A DNA stretch of 64,000 bases from positions 1,860,001-1,924,000 of the forward strand of contig NZ_CP085840.1 of the NCBI RefSeq assembly GCF_020715685.1, read 5' to 3'. The stretch's first letter is position 1. Each line of letters starts with the position of its first letter. This stretch comes from Dermatobacter hominis. GTDB lineage: Bacteria; Actinomycetota; Acidimicrobiia; Acidimicrobiales; Microtrichaceae. Under the pieces are notes generated by a model. It was not told the origin of the DNA. It made no database searches and was given only the letters and a program-made list of their open reading frames with translations. Below are positions 54,435-63,319 of this stretch, piece after piece. The position numbers were made by a program, and so were the translations under genes.

Positions 54435-55000
54435 CAGGCGCTCGTGACGACTGCCGCAGGACGCAGGACGGCCTGGTTCGTCCCGTAGCCGGGCCGCAGC
54501 ACAGCCACGACGGTGTGCGGAGGAGCGTCGGCCTCGGTGGTGCTGACCACCTCGTGGCGGGTCGGATCGAACCGCTCACCGACGTCCTCGAACCGCGGGA
54601 AGCCGAGCCCGGCGAGCACGGCCAACGCATGGTCCCTCACCGCGCGCACCCCGTCGGCGAGGCCGTCGGAAGCGCGGTCCCCGGCACCCGCGTGCTCCAG
54701 CGCCCGGTCGAGGTCGTCGACGACCGGGAGCCACTCGGCTGCCACCTGCGCTCGTTCCGCCTCCCGTTCGCGCACGACCTCGCGCTGGAAGCGCTTGCGG
54801 AGGTTGTCGAGGTCGGCCATGGCCCGGCGGAGCCGCTGGTCGGCATCGTCCGAGCTCGGAGCAGCGCGGCGCGCCGTCTCGGGCGACGGCGGCGGTTCCG
54901 CCGGCGCGCGACCGGAGGCCGGGCCGGTGTCGTCTCCGACGGGTGGGTCGTCGGGGGGATCGACGCGGTCGGGCTCGGTCGGCGCCGGCTGGCCGTTCAC
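54434..55000 (-). CDS. grpE: Nucleotide exchange factor GrpE
   Basis: 188 residues. A Pro/Asp-rich N-terminus (residues 1-50) leads to a coiled coil (DDADQRLRRAMADLDNLRKRFQREVVREREAERAQVAAEWLPVVDDLDRAL) and a C-terminal beta domain (GFPRFEDVGERFDPTRHEVVSTTEADAPPHTVVAVLRPGY), the usual GrpE layout. It releases ADP from DnaK. It starts 13 nt after the dnaK stop, within the operon dnaK-grpE-dnaJ-cbpM-clpB-trxC. Confidence 0.93.
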   Translation of the reverse strand: MNGQPAPTEPDRVDPPDDPPVGDDTGPASGRAPAEPPPSPETARRAAPSSDDADQRLRRAMADLDNLRKRFQREVVREREAERAQVAAEWLPVVDDLDRALEHAGAGDRASDGLADGVRAVRDHALAVLAGLGFPRFEDVGERFDPTRHEVVSTTEADAPPHTVVAVLRPGYGTNQAVLRPAAVVTSA

Positions 55001-55013
55001 CGGATCCGCCGCC

Positions 55014-56882
55014 CTACGAGACGGTGAAGTCGGCGTCGATGACGTCGTCCTCGGCCGTGGCGGTGCCGTCGGGTGCGGTGTCGCCCGCCGGTCGGCTGGT
55101 GCCCAGACCGTGGAGCACCTGCTGCAGCTCGGCGCTCAACGACCGCAGGCGATCGACGTCGCCTCCCTCGTCGATGGCGGCGCGGGCGTCGACGATCAGG
55201 TTCTCGGCCCGTGCCTTCTCGTGGACGGGGACCTGGTCGCCCAGCTCGGACAGCGTCGTCTCGACCCGATGGGCGATGCTGTCGAGCTCGTTGCGTGCGT
55301 CGACCTCGGCCCGGATCCGGGTGTCCTCGGCCCGATGGGTCTCTGCATCGGCGATCATCCGCTCGACCTCCTGCTCGTCGAGGTTGGAGCTCTGGCTGAT
55401 CGTGATCTCCTGCTGCGCTCCGGTGTCGCGATCCTTCGCCGTGACGTTCAGGATGCCGTTGGCGTCGACGTCGTAGGTGACCTCGATCTGCGGAGAGCCA
55501 CGAGGGGCGGGACGGATGCCCTCGAGTCGGAACCGTCCGAGCACCCGGTTGTCCGCAGCGCGCTCCCGTTCCCCCTGCAGCACGACGACGTCGACCGCAT
55601 CCTGGTCGTCCTCGGCCGTGCTGAAGACCTCGGTGCGGCGTGCAGGGATCGTCGTGTTGCGTTCGATCACCTTCGACATCACGCCGCCCATCGTCTCGAC
55701 GCCGAGCGAGAGCGGGGTGACGTCGAGCAGGAGGACGTCCTTGACCTCGCCCTTGATGATGGCGGCCTGGACCGCAGCACCGATGGCGACCACCTCGTCG
55801 GGGTTGACGGTCATGTTCGGGTCCGTGCCGCCCGTGAGTCGCCGGACCAGGTCCTGCACCGCAGGGATGCGGGTCGACCCGCCGACGAGGATGACCTCGT
55901 CGATGTCGTTGGTGTTCACCTTCGCATCGGACATGGCCTGCTCGACCGGACCGAGACAGCGATCGACGAGGTCCTTCGTGATCGACTCGAACGTCGACCG
56001 CATCAGCGTCGTGACGAGGTGCTTCGGGCCGGTGGCATCCGCGGTGACGAACGGCAGGTTGACCTGGGTCTGCGTCACCGAGGACAGCTCGACCTTGGCC
56101 CGCTCGGCAGCCTCGAAGAGCCGCTGCAGGGCCTGCGGGTCGTCGCGCAGGTCGATGCCGTTCTCCTTCTGGAACTCGTCCGCGAGGTGGTCGACCAGAC
56201 GGCGGTCGAAGTCGTCCCCACCGAGATGGGCATCACCGGAGCTCGAACGGACCTCGACGACGCCGTCGCCGACGTCGAGGATGCTCACGTCGAAGGTTCC
56301 GCCCCCCAGGTCGAACACGAGCACGGTCTCGTTCGACTTCTTGTCCACGCCGTAGGCCAACGCCGCCGCAGTGGGCTCGTTGATGATGCGCAGGACCTCC
56401 AGGCCGGCGATCTTCCCGGCGTCCTTGGTGGCCTGCCGCTGGGCGTCGTTGAAGTAGGCCGGGACCGTGATGACCGCCTCGGTGACCTTCTCCCCGAGGA
56501 ACTTGCCGGCGTCCTCGACCAGCTTCCGGAGGACGAGGGCCGAGATCTCCTCGGGCGCGTACTGCTTGCCGCGCACGTCGAAGCGGGCCACGCCATCCGG
56601 TCCCTCGACCACATCGAACGTGACCGCGTTGAGCTCGCTCGCGACCTCGTCGTAGCGACGCCCGATGAACCGCTTCGCCGACGAGATCGTCCCCTTGGGG
56701 TTCATGATCGCCTGACGTCGGGCGAGTTGGCCGACGAGCCGTTCACCCTGCTCGGTGAACGCGACGACGGACGGCGTCGTGCGCGAGCCCTCAGCGTTTG
56801 GGATGACCGTCGGTTGACCACCCTCGACGGTGGCGATCACCGAGTTGGTCGTGCCCAGGTCGATGCCGACCGCTTTCGCCAT
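55014..56882 (-). CDS. dnaK: Chaperone protein DnaK (Hsp70)
   Basis: 622 residues. The ATPase domain starts [36 protein letters not shown] and [17 protein letters not shown] are signature blocks, with [14 protein letters not shown]. The substrate domain carries [27 protein letters not shown], and the lid ends [14 protein letters not shown], the usual charged tail. First gene of the heat-shock operon; GGAGAAGGAG precedes the ATG. No HAIR (CTTGAGT-N7-ACTCAAG) or CIRCE repeat was found in the 152 bp upstream. Confidence 0.96.
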   Translation of the reverse strand: MAKAVGIDLGTTNSVIATVEGGQPTVIPNAEGSRTTPSVVAFTEQGERLVGQLARRQAIMNPKGTISSAKRFIGRRYDEVASELNAVTFDVVEGPDGVARFDVRGKQYAPEEISALVLRKLVEDAGKFLGEKVTEAVITVPAYFNDAQRQATKDAGKIAGLEVLRIINEPTAAALAYGVDKKSNETVLVFDLGGGTFDVSILDVGDGVVEVRSSSGDAHLGGDDFDRRLVDHLADEFQKENGIDLRDDPQALQRLFEAAERAKVELSSVTQTQVNLPFVTADATGPKHLVTTLMRSTFESITKDLVDRCLGPVEQAMSDAKVNTNDIDEVILVGGSTRIPAVQDLVRRLTGGTDPNMTVNPDEVVAIGAAVQAAIIKGEVKDVLLLDVTPLSLGVETMGGVMSKVIERNTTIPARRTEVFSTAEDDQDAVDVVVLQGERERAADNRVLGRFRLEGIRPAPRGSPQIEVTYDVDANGILNVTAKDRDTGAQQEITISQSSNLDEQEVERMIADAETHRAEDTRIRAEVDARNELDSIAHRVETTLSELGDQVPVHEKARAENLIVDARAAIDEGGDVDRLRSLSAELQQVLHGLGTSRPAGDTAPDGTATAEDDVIDADFTVS

Positions 56883-57034
56883 GGTGCGCTCCTTCTCCCG
56901 ATGTCGGGACCGATGCGATCAAGGCTTGCGGTTGGGCGGCGACGGCACATCCCGAGATCGCGTGGCAGCACCGCACGGTGGGCCGGGACGGACCCTGGCA
57001 GCAGCCCTCGGATCGGGCCGATGTGGCGCCCCGC

Positions 57035-58534
57035 TCACGAGCACGCCGGTTCATGGGACAGCGCGATGCGGGTGAGCACGACGCGTGAGTCGATGCCCAG
57101 CTTGCGGAAGATGTGCCGGAGGTGGAAGTCCACGGTGTGCCGTGAGAGGAACATCCGTGTCGCGACCTGCTGGTTCGACAGACCCTCGGCGACGAAGCCG
57201 GTGACCACGGACTCGGTCTCGGTGAGGCTCTCCCACCCACTGACCGGGCGCGTTTGGGAGCTCCAGTGCCGGACCCGGACCCCGACGTCGCGCAACCGCG
57301 ACCGGATCCGCGCCGCGTCGTGCGTGGCGCCACCGAGGTCGTAGTCCGTGACCGCACGTTCCAGCCACGACCGGGCGGCGGCGCGGTCCCCACGGGCCAG
57401 GCTGACGTGCGCGGCGTCCTCAGCGGCCGACGCCCGGTCCCACGGTGCGCAGTGCATGGTCGCCGCCGAACGGAGGGCGGTCAGGTCGTGCCCAGCGACG
57501 CCTCGGGCGTGCCACGCCGCCGCGACGATCGCTCGATGGCGAGGGTTGGTGGCAGCGAGGTGCTCGACCGCCTGCACGACGACCTGCGCGCGCCGCTGGT
57601 CGTCGGCCCGGACCGCCACCCGGGTGAGCCAGGCGGCCGCGCCAGGCTCCTCGAGCAGCAGTCGGCGGTCGCTGGCCACCACGTCGTACGTCGTCTCCGT
57701 CCCCGGGTCGCCGAGGAGGTCCACCCCGTGGGCGTCGCGCAACCTGAGCTCGGACCAGCGCTGGTGGGGCGTGCCGAAGAGCAGCATCCCGGGTGCCGTG
57801 GTGGCGTTCCACTCGTCGAACAGCTCGGTCGCCCGTCCCAGCTCGCCGCGGCGCAGCGCGGCGTGCACGAGCACGTTCCAGGCGATCGGCGCCAGCGACG
57901 AGCTCGACATCTCACAGGTCATGTCCAGACCGGTGCGTGCTGATGTCGTCGCCGAGTCGACCCGGCCGGCCGCGAGGTCGACACGGGCAGCGAACAGTGC
58001 CGGTGCTGCGCTCCACAGGGGGTGGCCGTCGAGGCGGATCTCGTCCGCCGCAGCCGCGGTGCACGCGTACGCGTCCTCGACACGTCCGAGGGTGGTGAGC
58101 ACGACGGACAGGCCGAGCCCGGGGAACGAATCGTCGCAGGGTTCTCGGCCGCGCCGCTCGGCGGCCCACAGCAGCTGGAGCGTCTGGTCGACCAGTCCGT
58201 GGCGCCACGCAGCGACAGCGGCCACGACCAGGGCGGTCGGGGAGCACTCGTCGGCGACGGCGCCGCGGCGAGCGTCCTCACCGACCTCGGCCATCAACCG
58301 ATCGACCTCGAGATCCCCCTGGTCGACGTTCGTCAGCAGCGCGATCGTGCGCCGTCGTCCGGCCGCTTCGTAGAGCGACGCCGGCAGGCCCGGTTGCTCG
58401 AGCACTGCGTCGACCTCGGTCCTGGCTCGGTCGGCGTCGCCGCTGGCGCAGCACACCGCAGCCATCGCGAGGTGCAGTTGCGCCTGTCGCAGCGCCGATG
58501 GACCGTCGTCGGATGCTGGGCCGTCACGTGTCAT
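57035..58534 (-). CDS. LuxR-family regulator with TPR-like N-terminus, no ATPase domain
   Basis: 499 residues. The N-terminal ~420 are helical repeats (LRQAQLHLAMAAVCCASGDADRARTEVDAVLEQPGLPASLY, ALFAARVDLAAGRVDSATTSARTG, VLVHAALRRGELGRATELFDEW, DRAAARSWLERAVTDYD). The C-terminus is a LuxR HTH (LTETESVVTGFVAEGLSNQQVATRMFLSRHTVDFHLRHIFRKLGIDSRVVLTRI). This is the MalT/LAL layout without the AAA ATPase module, so it may sense a protein or ligand through the repeats. ATG at 58532-58534 with GGTGGAGCG upstream. It is divergent from the PucR gene. Confidence 0.82.
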   Translation of the reverse strand: MTRDGPASDDGPSALRQAQLHLAMAAVCCASGDADRARTEVDAVLEQPGLPASLYEAAGRRRTIALLTNVDQGDLEVDRLMAEVGEDARRGAVADECSPTALVVAAVAAWRHGLVDQTLQLLWAAERRGREPCDDSFPGLGLSVVLTTLGRVEDAYACTAAAADEIRLDGHPLWSAAPALFAARVDLAAGRVDSATTSARTGLDMTCEMSSSSLAPIAWNVLVHAALRRGELGRATELFDEWNATTAPGMLLFGTPHQRWSELRLRDAHGVDLLGDPGTETTYDVVASDRRLLLEEPGAAAWLTRVAVRADDQRRAQVVVQAVEHLAATNPRHRAIVAAAWHARGVAGHDLTALRSAATMHCAPWDRASAAEDAAHVSLARGDRAAARSWLERAVTDYDLGGATHDAARIRSRLRDVGVRVRHWSSQTRPVSGWESLTETESVVTGFVAEGLSNQQVATRMFLSRHTVDFHLRHIFRKLGIDSRVVLTRIALSHEPACS

Positions 58535-58851
58535 CGCTCCACCGTGCGCTCCCGGCTCGACGAGCGCCACCACCCGACAGGCCGAACCGCGTGCTGCGGT
58601 CCCGTCGGCGGCGTCGTCGCGCTGGTCGTGGCTGAGAACCGGGACGAAATCGTGGGCCGGTCTCGCCCTGTCGAGACGAAGGCGACCCTGGCTGCGCCGC
58701 CCGCTGGCACTTACGCTCAGGGCAGAGCAGAAAGGTCCTCTCGTGACCGATGCCTTGCCCACCCGTGCGGAACCCGGGGGATCGCTGGTGACCCCGTGCC
58801 CACGCTGAGCCGCCGCAGCGCTGCCGGCGGCGACCTGAGGTCGGCCGGGCG
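58535..58851. other. Intergenic region, 317 bp, between divergent regulators
   Basis: Open frames cross it but none has coding composition. It should hold both promoters: a candidate -10 for the PucR gene is in TTACGCT near 58710. No repeat or palindrome was seen. Confidence 0.4.
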
Positions 58852-60552
58852 ATGAGCGGGACCTCAGGACCGGACGGCGACGACACCGGACCGACGCTTC
58901 GCGAGTTGCTGTCCAGTCTGCAGGCGTTGGTCGCGTTGTCGATGCAGATGACCGACAGCGACGACGAGGCGCAGATCCTCCAACTGGGAGATGCCGCCGT
59001 GGTGTCGCTCGCGCGCTGCCGGCTCGTGGGCACGTACCTGGAGGACGTCGGATGGCACGCGGGTCCCGACGGCGCTGGCGAGCGCGCTGAGGTCGAGGCG
59101 CAACTCTCCGTCGTGAGCACTGCAGGAGGGGCCATCGTCGTCGGTCACGATGAATGGGGGTGGGCCTTCCCCCTTCGCAGCAGCACTGGACACTTCGGGT
59201 TCCTGGCGATCGGGGCGGGCGACGAACCATCGTCGGGAGAGCAGTTCCTCCTCAGGGTCCTCGCCCAGCAGATCGGTACCGCGCTCGCGAACGCGCGCCT
59301 CCACGCACGTCAACGACGGCACGCAGCGGAGTTGGTCGCCACCAGCCGCCAGCTGGCAGCGACCGTGGCTGTGCTCGAGCGCAGCGCCGCCATCCAGGAG
59401 CGACTCACGCAGGTCGCGTTGGCCGGCGGGGGCCAGGCGGGCATCGCACGTGCCGTGCACGAACTGACCGGCTTCACGGTGACGATCGAGGATCGTCACG
59501 GCAACGTGCGCGCCTGGGCCGGGCCACGCCCGACGGAGCCCATCGCCAAGGCAGGCCCCGCAGATCGTGAGGCGATGCTGCAACGAGCGTGCGAGGCCGA
59601 GGAGCCGATCCGTCACGACGGGCGGTTGCTCGTCGTCGCTCGACCGCGCGACGACGCCGTGGGGGTGGTCGCACTCGTCGACCCGGAAGGGGTGGCCGGC
59701 GAAGAGGCGCGAGTGGCGCTCCAGCACGCTGCGACGGTGCTGGGGCTGGAGCTGGTCCGTCTCGCGAGCATCGCCGAGACCGAGCTGCGGCTCGGTCGGG
59801 GCCTGGTCGACGAGCTCCTCGACGGTGCCGACGAGGCGAGCGCGATCGCCCGCGCCGAAGCGCTCGGCTACGACCTCGAACGACCGCACCGCGCCGTGGT
59901 GGTCGAGGTCGACACAGATCCTCCCGAGCCGCTCGCGCTGTTCCATGCCACGCGCCGAGCGGCCCGGGAGTGCGGTGTCGGCACGATGCTGGCGAGTCGG
60001 GGCGCATCGATCGTCGTCCTCGCCGACACCGATCGACCGTGGGAGGTCTTCCGCACGGCGGTCGCTCGCGAGCTGCACGGCGCATCGTGCCGCGTCGGCG
60101 TGGGCAGCGCCTGCGACAAGAGCGGCGATCTCCGACGGTCGTACCGGGAGGCACTGTTCGCCCTCCGGGTGCAAGCGCTGGCCGGCGCGGGCGACCACGC
60201 GACATCGTTCGACGAGCTCGGCGTCTACCGCCTCCTCGGAGGTCTCCCCGATCTCGACGACGTCGAACGGTTCGCGTCGACGTGGCTCGGCGCGCTCCTC
60301 GCCTACGACGCCGGGAGGGACTCGTCAGAGCTCGTGGCCACGCTCCGTCAGTACCTCGCCTGCGGCGGCAACTACGACGCCACCGCGCACGCGCTGTCGG
60401 TGCACCGCAGCACCCTCAAGTACCGCCTCCACCGGATCCGCGAGATCTCCGGCCACGACCTCAACTCGCCGGAGACGCAGTTCAACCTGCAGTTGGCCCT
60501 CCGTGCGTGGCAGACGCTGCACATCCGACTCAGCGAGACGCCCCCGCAGTGA
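58852..60552 (+). CDS. PucR-family transcriptional regulator with GAF-like domain
   Basis: 566 residues. A GAF-like N-terminal part (RELLSSLQALVALSMQMTDSDDEAQILQLGDAAVVSL, WAFPLRSSTGHFGFLAIGAGDEPSSGEQFLLRVLAQQIGTALANARLHA) is followed by a second sensory region and the PucR C-terminal HTH (LRQYLACGGNYDATAHALSVHRSTLKYRLHRIREISGHDLNSPETQFNLQLALRAWQTL), the HTH_30 signature. PucR proteins usually control purine, nitrogen or hydrophobic-compound catabolism, but no such target is next to it. The ATG at 58852 has a weak site (GGCCGGGCG). Confidence 0.88.
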   Translation: MSGTSGPDGDDTGPTLRELLSSLQALVALSMQMTDSDDEAQILQLGDAAVVSLARCRLVGTYLEDVGWHAGPDGAGERAEVEAQLSVVSTAGGAIVVGHDEWGWAFPLRSSTGHFGFLAIGAGDEPSSGEQFLLRVLAQQIGTALANARLHARQRRHAAELVATSRQLAATVAVLERSAAIQERLTQVALAGGGQAGIARAVHELTGFTVTIEDRHGNVRAWAGPRPTEPIAKAGPADREAMLQRACEAEEPIRHDGRLLVVARPRDDAVGVVALVDPEGVAGEEARVALQHAATVLGLELVRLASIAETELRLGRGLVDELLDGADEASAIARAEALGYDLERPHRAVVVEVDTDPPEPLALFHATRRAARECGVGTMLASRGASIVVLADTDRPWEVFRTAVARELHGASCRVGVGSACDKSGDLRRSYREALFALRVQALAGAGDHATSFDELGVYRLLGGLPDLDDVERFASTWLGALLAYDAGRDSSELVATLRQYLACGGNYDATAHALSVHRSTLKYRLHRIREISGHDLNSPETQFNLQLALRAWQTLHIRLSETPPQ

Positions 60553-60613
60553 CGTTGCGCCGCAAGGCCCGTCGCAGCGAGGTGCCGCCGTCCGTCATCA
60601 GGCCATTGCAAGG

Positions 60614-60697
60614 TGCCCGGGGTGGGATTCGAACCCACACGCTCCGAAGAGCCGAGGGGTTTAAGCCCTCTGCGTCTGCCAGTTACGCCACCCGGGC
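60614..60697 (-). tRNA. tRNA-Leu (anticodon TAA)
   Basis: 84 nt on the minus strand. The acceptor stem GCCCGGG pairs with CCCGGGC, followed by discriminator A. The anticodon loop CTTAAAC, closed by GAGGG/CCCTC, gives TAA (Leu, UUA codon). There is a variable arm GGCTC-TTC-GGAGC typical of class II tRNAs, and T-loop TTCGAAT closed by GTGGG/CCCAC. CCA is not encoded. It reads UUA, a rare codon in this GC-rich genome. Confidence 0.93.
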
Positions 60698-60769
60698 GAG
60701 CGCCACATCGTCGCACGCGCCAGGGTCGCCGCCGTGACCGATCCGCCGGGTCGAGGCACGATCTGAGCG

Positions 60770-60865
60770 ATGCCGAAGCGGATCCAGCTGCGCCGGACCA
60801 AGGGATGGCGCAAGCCAGACGGAGGCGATCCGACGGCCGAGGCGCACGGCCCGGGACGCGCGAGG
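60770..60865 (+). pseudogene. Fragment resembling the start of a DUF4326 protein
   Basis: The reading frame from the ATG at 60770 begins MPKRIQLRRTKGWRKPDGG, like the conserved start of DUF4326 proteins, but the expected YVGRP and WGNP segments and the C-terminal part do not follow in any frame. What remains after ~20 residues is Gly/Arg-rich noise overlapping the opposite gene. It is probably a truncated remnant, near tRNA-Leu. Confidence 0.4.
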
Positions 60866-61264
60866 TCAGGCGGGGATGGACGTGGCGTGGGGCCCGGCGG
60901 ACCGGGCCGGAGGATCGTCGGGCTGGTCGCGCAGGTCGATCGGCCGCTCGTCGAGCGCGATCCACGCAGCGCGCCGGAAGCGGCCGGCGTCCTGGCCCTC
61001 CAGGCCGTTGACGGCCACGACGCCGGCGATGACGTCGGACTGCACCGCGGCGAAGGGCCGGTCGGTCAGGCGGATCGCCACCACCGATTGCCCGTCGGCC
61101 CGGCGGCGCAGCGTCCGGTCGACGTCGGCCAGCTTGGGCGGCGAGCGGAAGACCGGCACCTGCAACCCGCGCTGACGAGCCACGGCCGTCACCGCCCGGA
61201 CCACCTCGGCGAAGCGGATGGCGGGCGGCTGGTCGGGCACGGGGGCGAGGTGTCGAACTGGCAC
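60866..61264 (-). CDS. Conserved hypothetical protein
   Basis: 132 residues: PDQPPAIRFAEVVRAVTAVARQRGLQVPVFRSPPKLADVDRTLRRRADGQSVVAIRLTDRPFAAVQSDVIAGVVAVNGLEGQDAGRFRRAAWIALDER. The sequence alternates helices and strands and keeps coding composition. It resembles small actinobacterial proteins of unknown function with the same FRSPP and RTLRRR blocks. The GTG at 61262-61264 follows GGTTGGATGAC. It is 206 bp behind potC, with a tandem repeat between. No function can be assigned. Confidence 0.65.
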   Translation of the reverse strand: MPVRHLAPVPDQPPAIRFAEVVRAVTAVARQRGLQVPVFRSPPKLADVDRTLRRRADGQSVVAIRLTDRPFAAVQSDVIAGVVAVNGLEGQDAGRFRRAAWIALDERPIDLRDQPDDPPARSAGPHATSIPA

Positions 61265-61330
61265 GACGTCATCCAACCAGCGGGGTCTGACACTGCCGAC
61301 CGCCCGGCGCCCGGCGCCCGGCCCCCGATC

Positions 61331-61470
61331 ACCGATCGTGTGCGAGGAGCGACCGCCACGGGCCGGTGCCGCACGAGATCGGCCGGGACCGACGGTCGTG
61401 TGCGAGGAGCGACCGCCACGGGCCGGTGCCGCACGAGAGCGGCCGGGTCCGCCGATCGCGTGCGAGCCGC
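61331..61470. repeat. 60-bp tandem repeat, about 2.3 copies
   Basis: Units starting TGCGAGGAGCGACCGCCACG at 61341 and 61401 are nearly identical over 60 bp (differences such as GAGATC/GAGAGC and GGGACC/GGGTCC). A third, truncated copy starts TGCGAG at 61461 and runs to the potC stop. It fills the gap between potC and the hypothetical gene. No coding role is evident; it may be a regulatory, terminator or slippage-derived repeat. Confidence 0.85.
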
Positions 61471-62349
61471 TCAGCGCCCGACGACGCTCGAGCGCTCCTC
61501 GCGCACCGACGTGATCACCAGGAGCAGCACGCTCACCACGAGGATGATCGTGGCCAGCACGTTCACCTGCGGCGGGAACGAGATGCGGAACTGGTTGTTC
61601 ACCTGGATCGGGAACGTCACGTACTCGCCCTTGGTGAAGTCCGTGATGATGTAGTCGTCGAGCGACAGGGCGAAGCTCAGCAGCGCTGCGGCGAGGATGC
61701 CCGGCACGATGAGCGGGAACGTGACCTTCCGGAACGTCCGCCACGGCGACGACCCCAGGTCCATCGCGGCGTCCTCGAGCGTCCAGTCGAAGCCGCGCAC
61801 GCGGGCCTTGACCGTCAGCGCGACGAAGCTGACGCAGAACATGATGTGGGCGATCAGGATCGTCGAGAAGCCCAGCGTCACGTCCTGGTTCAGGAACAGC
61901 TGGTAGAGCGAGGCGCCGAGCACGATCTCGGGCGTCGTCAGCGGCAGGACGAGGAAGATCTCGGTCACCTTCGAGCCCGTGAAGCGGTAGCGGGCCAGGG
62001 CGATCGCCATCAGCGACCCCAGCACGAGTGCGACGGCCACCGCGATCGTGGCCACGAGGAGGCTGCGCAGGAAGGCGCTCGTCAGGTCGGTGTCCTTGAA
62101 CGGCTGCGACCAGTTGTCGAGCGTGAACTCGTTCCACGACAGGTTCCGGCGACCGGCCGGCTTGTTGAACGTGAAGATCACGATGTTGATCAGCGGCGCG
62201 AACAGCCAGAGGAAGACGAGCACCGCGAACGCCGTCAGCGCCCGGCGACCCCACCGCGGGCGGACCCTCTGCGGTCCGGCGGCCGGCCGGCCGGCCAGGT
62301 CGGTCGTCTCGACGAGGACCGGGGGCGCCGCCCCCTCCGACATCGTCAT
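61471..62349 (-). CDS. potC: Polyamine ABC transporter permease, PotC-like
   Basis: 292 residues with six membrane spans. WGRRALTAFAVLVFLWLFAPLINIVIFTFNKP starts the first; FLRSLLVATIAVAVALVLGSLMAIALARY, LVLPLTTPEIVLGASLYQLF and DAAMDLGSSPWRTFRKVTFPLIVPGILAAALLSFALSLDDYIITDF include the EAA-type loop (AAMDLG), which docks on the ATPase. Typical of PotC in spermidine/putrescine importers. Two in-frame ATGs (62349, 62343) are possible. It follows potB by 40 nt; the ATPase PotA is not in the window. Confidence 0.92.
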   Translation of the reverse strand: MTMSEGAAPPVLVETTDLAGRPAAGPQRVRPRWGRRALTAFAVLVFLWLFAPLINIVIFTFNKPAGRRNLSWNEFTLDNWSQPFKDTDLTSAFLRSLLVATIAVAVALVLGSLMAIALARYRFTGSKVTEIFLVLPLTTPEIVLGASLYQLFLNQDVTLGFSTILIAHIMFCVSFVALTVKARVRGFDWTLEDAAMDLGSSPWRTFRKVTFPLIVPGILAAALLSFALSLDDYIITDFTKGEYVTFPIQVNNQFRISFPPQVNVLATIILVVSVLLLVITSVREERSSVVGR

Positions 62350-62389
62350 GACCCGGCCCTTTCCGCGATCGTCGAACCAGGCCGCGCCG

Positions 62390-63265
62390 TCATACCGCCA
62401 ACCCCTCGGTGCCGAGGAACTTCGAGTAGATCAGCACCATCACCGTGATGATCACCATGAGCACGACCGACAGCGCGGCAGCCTGCGGGAAGTCGACCTG
62501 CACCAGGAACTGGTTCTGCACGACCGTGCCGATCATCGACGTCTTCGGCGAACCCAGGTAGCGGTTGTTGATGTAGTCGCCGGCGGCGGGGATGAAGACG
62601 AGCAGGCTCCCGGCGAACACGCCCGGCAGCGACAGCGGCAGCACGACCTTGCGGAAGGCGTGCCACGCCGTCGAACCGAGGTCCGCCGCCGCCTCCGTGA
62701 GCCGGAAGTCGATCTTCTCCAGACTCACGTAGATGGGCAGGATCATGAACGAGATGAAGTTGTAGGTGAGGCCCCCGATGACGGCCCACGGCGTCGCCAG
62801 GATCCGGGCGTCGTCCCCCACCCCCGGCAGGAGCTGGTACAGGCTGACTGCGGGCCCGTCGTCGCGCAGGATCGACGTCCACGCGATCGTCCGGATCAGA
62901 TAGCTGGTGAAGAAGGGGACGACGACGAGCCCGATGAGCAGGTTCTTGTAGCGACCGCCTTGCGTCGCGATCCAGTACGCCAGCGGGTAGCCGATGACGA
63001 TCGCGAGGATCGTCGCGGCGCCGGCGTACAGGAACGAGCGCACGAACTCCGCCTGGTAGTCGCTGAGCGCCGAGGTGTAGTTCGAGAAGTCCCACGAGAA
63101 CTCGGCGTTCTCGAACCGGCTCGGCTTCGACGACAGCGACGCCTTGACCAGCATCACGACCGGGACGAGGAAGAACAGCAGCAGCCAGATGACGCCCGGG
63201 CTGAGCATGCCCGCCGGCGCCCACCGACCCCGGCGCAGCGCCTTGTCAGTGCTGTCGTCTGCCAT
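62390..63265 (-). CDS. potB: Polyamine ABC transporter permease, PotB-like
   Basis: 291 residues: SPGVIWLLLFFLVPVVMLVKASL opens, then FVRSFLYAGAATILAIVIGYPLAYWIATQGGRYKNLLIGLVVVPFFTSYLIRTIAWTSIL, ISFMILPIYVSLEKIDFRLTEAAADLGSTAWHAFRKVVLPLSLPGVFAGSLLVFIPAAGDYINN with the EAA loop (EAAADLG). Membrane subunit pairing with PotC. ATG at 63263-63265. It lies 54 nt downstream of the potD gene. Confidence 0.92.
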   Translation of the reverse strand: MADDSTDKALRRGRWAPAGMLSPGVIWLLLFFLVPVVMLVKASLSSKPSRFENAEFSWDFSNYTSALSDYQAEFVRSFLYAGAATILAIVIGYPLAYWIATQGGRYKNLLIGLVVVPFFTSYLIRTIAWTSILRDDGPAVSLYQLLPGVGDDARILATPWAVIGGLTYNFISFMILPIYVSLEKIDFRLTEAAADLGSTAWHAFRKVVLPLSLPGVFAGSLLVFIPAAGDYINNRYLGSPKTSMIGTVVQNQFLVQVDFPQAAALSVVLMVIITVMVLIYSKFLGTEGLAV

Positions 63266-63319
63266 GTCGCTCCCTCGTCCCCGGTGCCGGCCGCGGTCCT
63301 CGCTGCGCTCCGTGCCCGA

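Noticed and set aside
56883..57034. HAIR or CIRCE heat-shock operator upstream of dnaK
   Set aside because: No CTTGAGT-N7-ACTCAAG or TTAGCACTC repeat was found by eye.
60614..61470. Mobile element or genomic island at tRNA-Leu
   Set aside because: No integrase, no second copy of the tRNA end and no composition shift in the neighbouring genes; only a small remnant frame.
61331..61470. CRISPR array
   Set aside because: Units are directly adjoining 60-bp copies without variable spacers.
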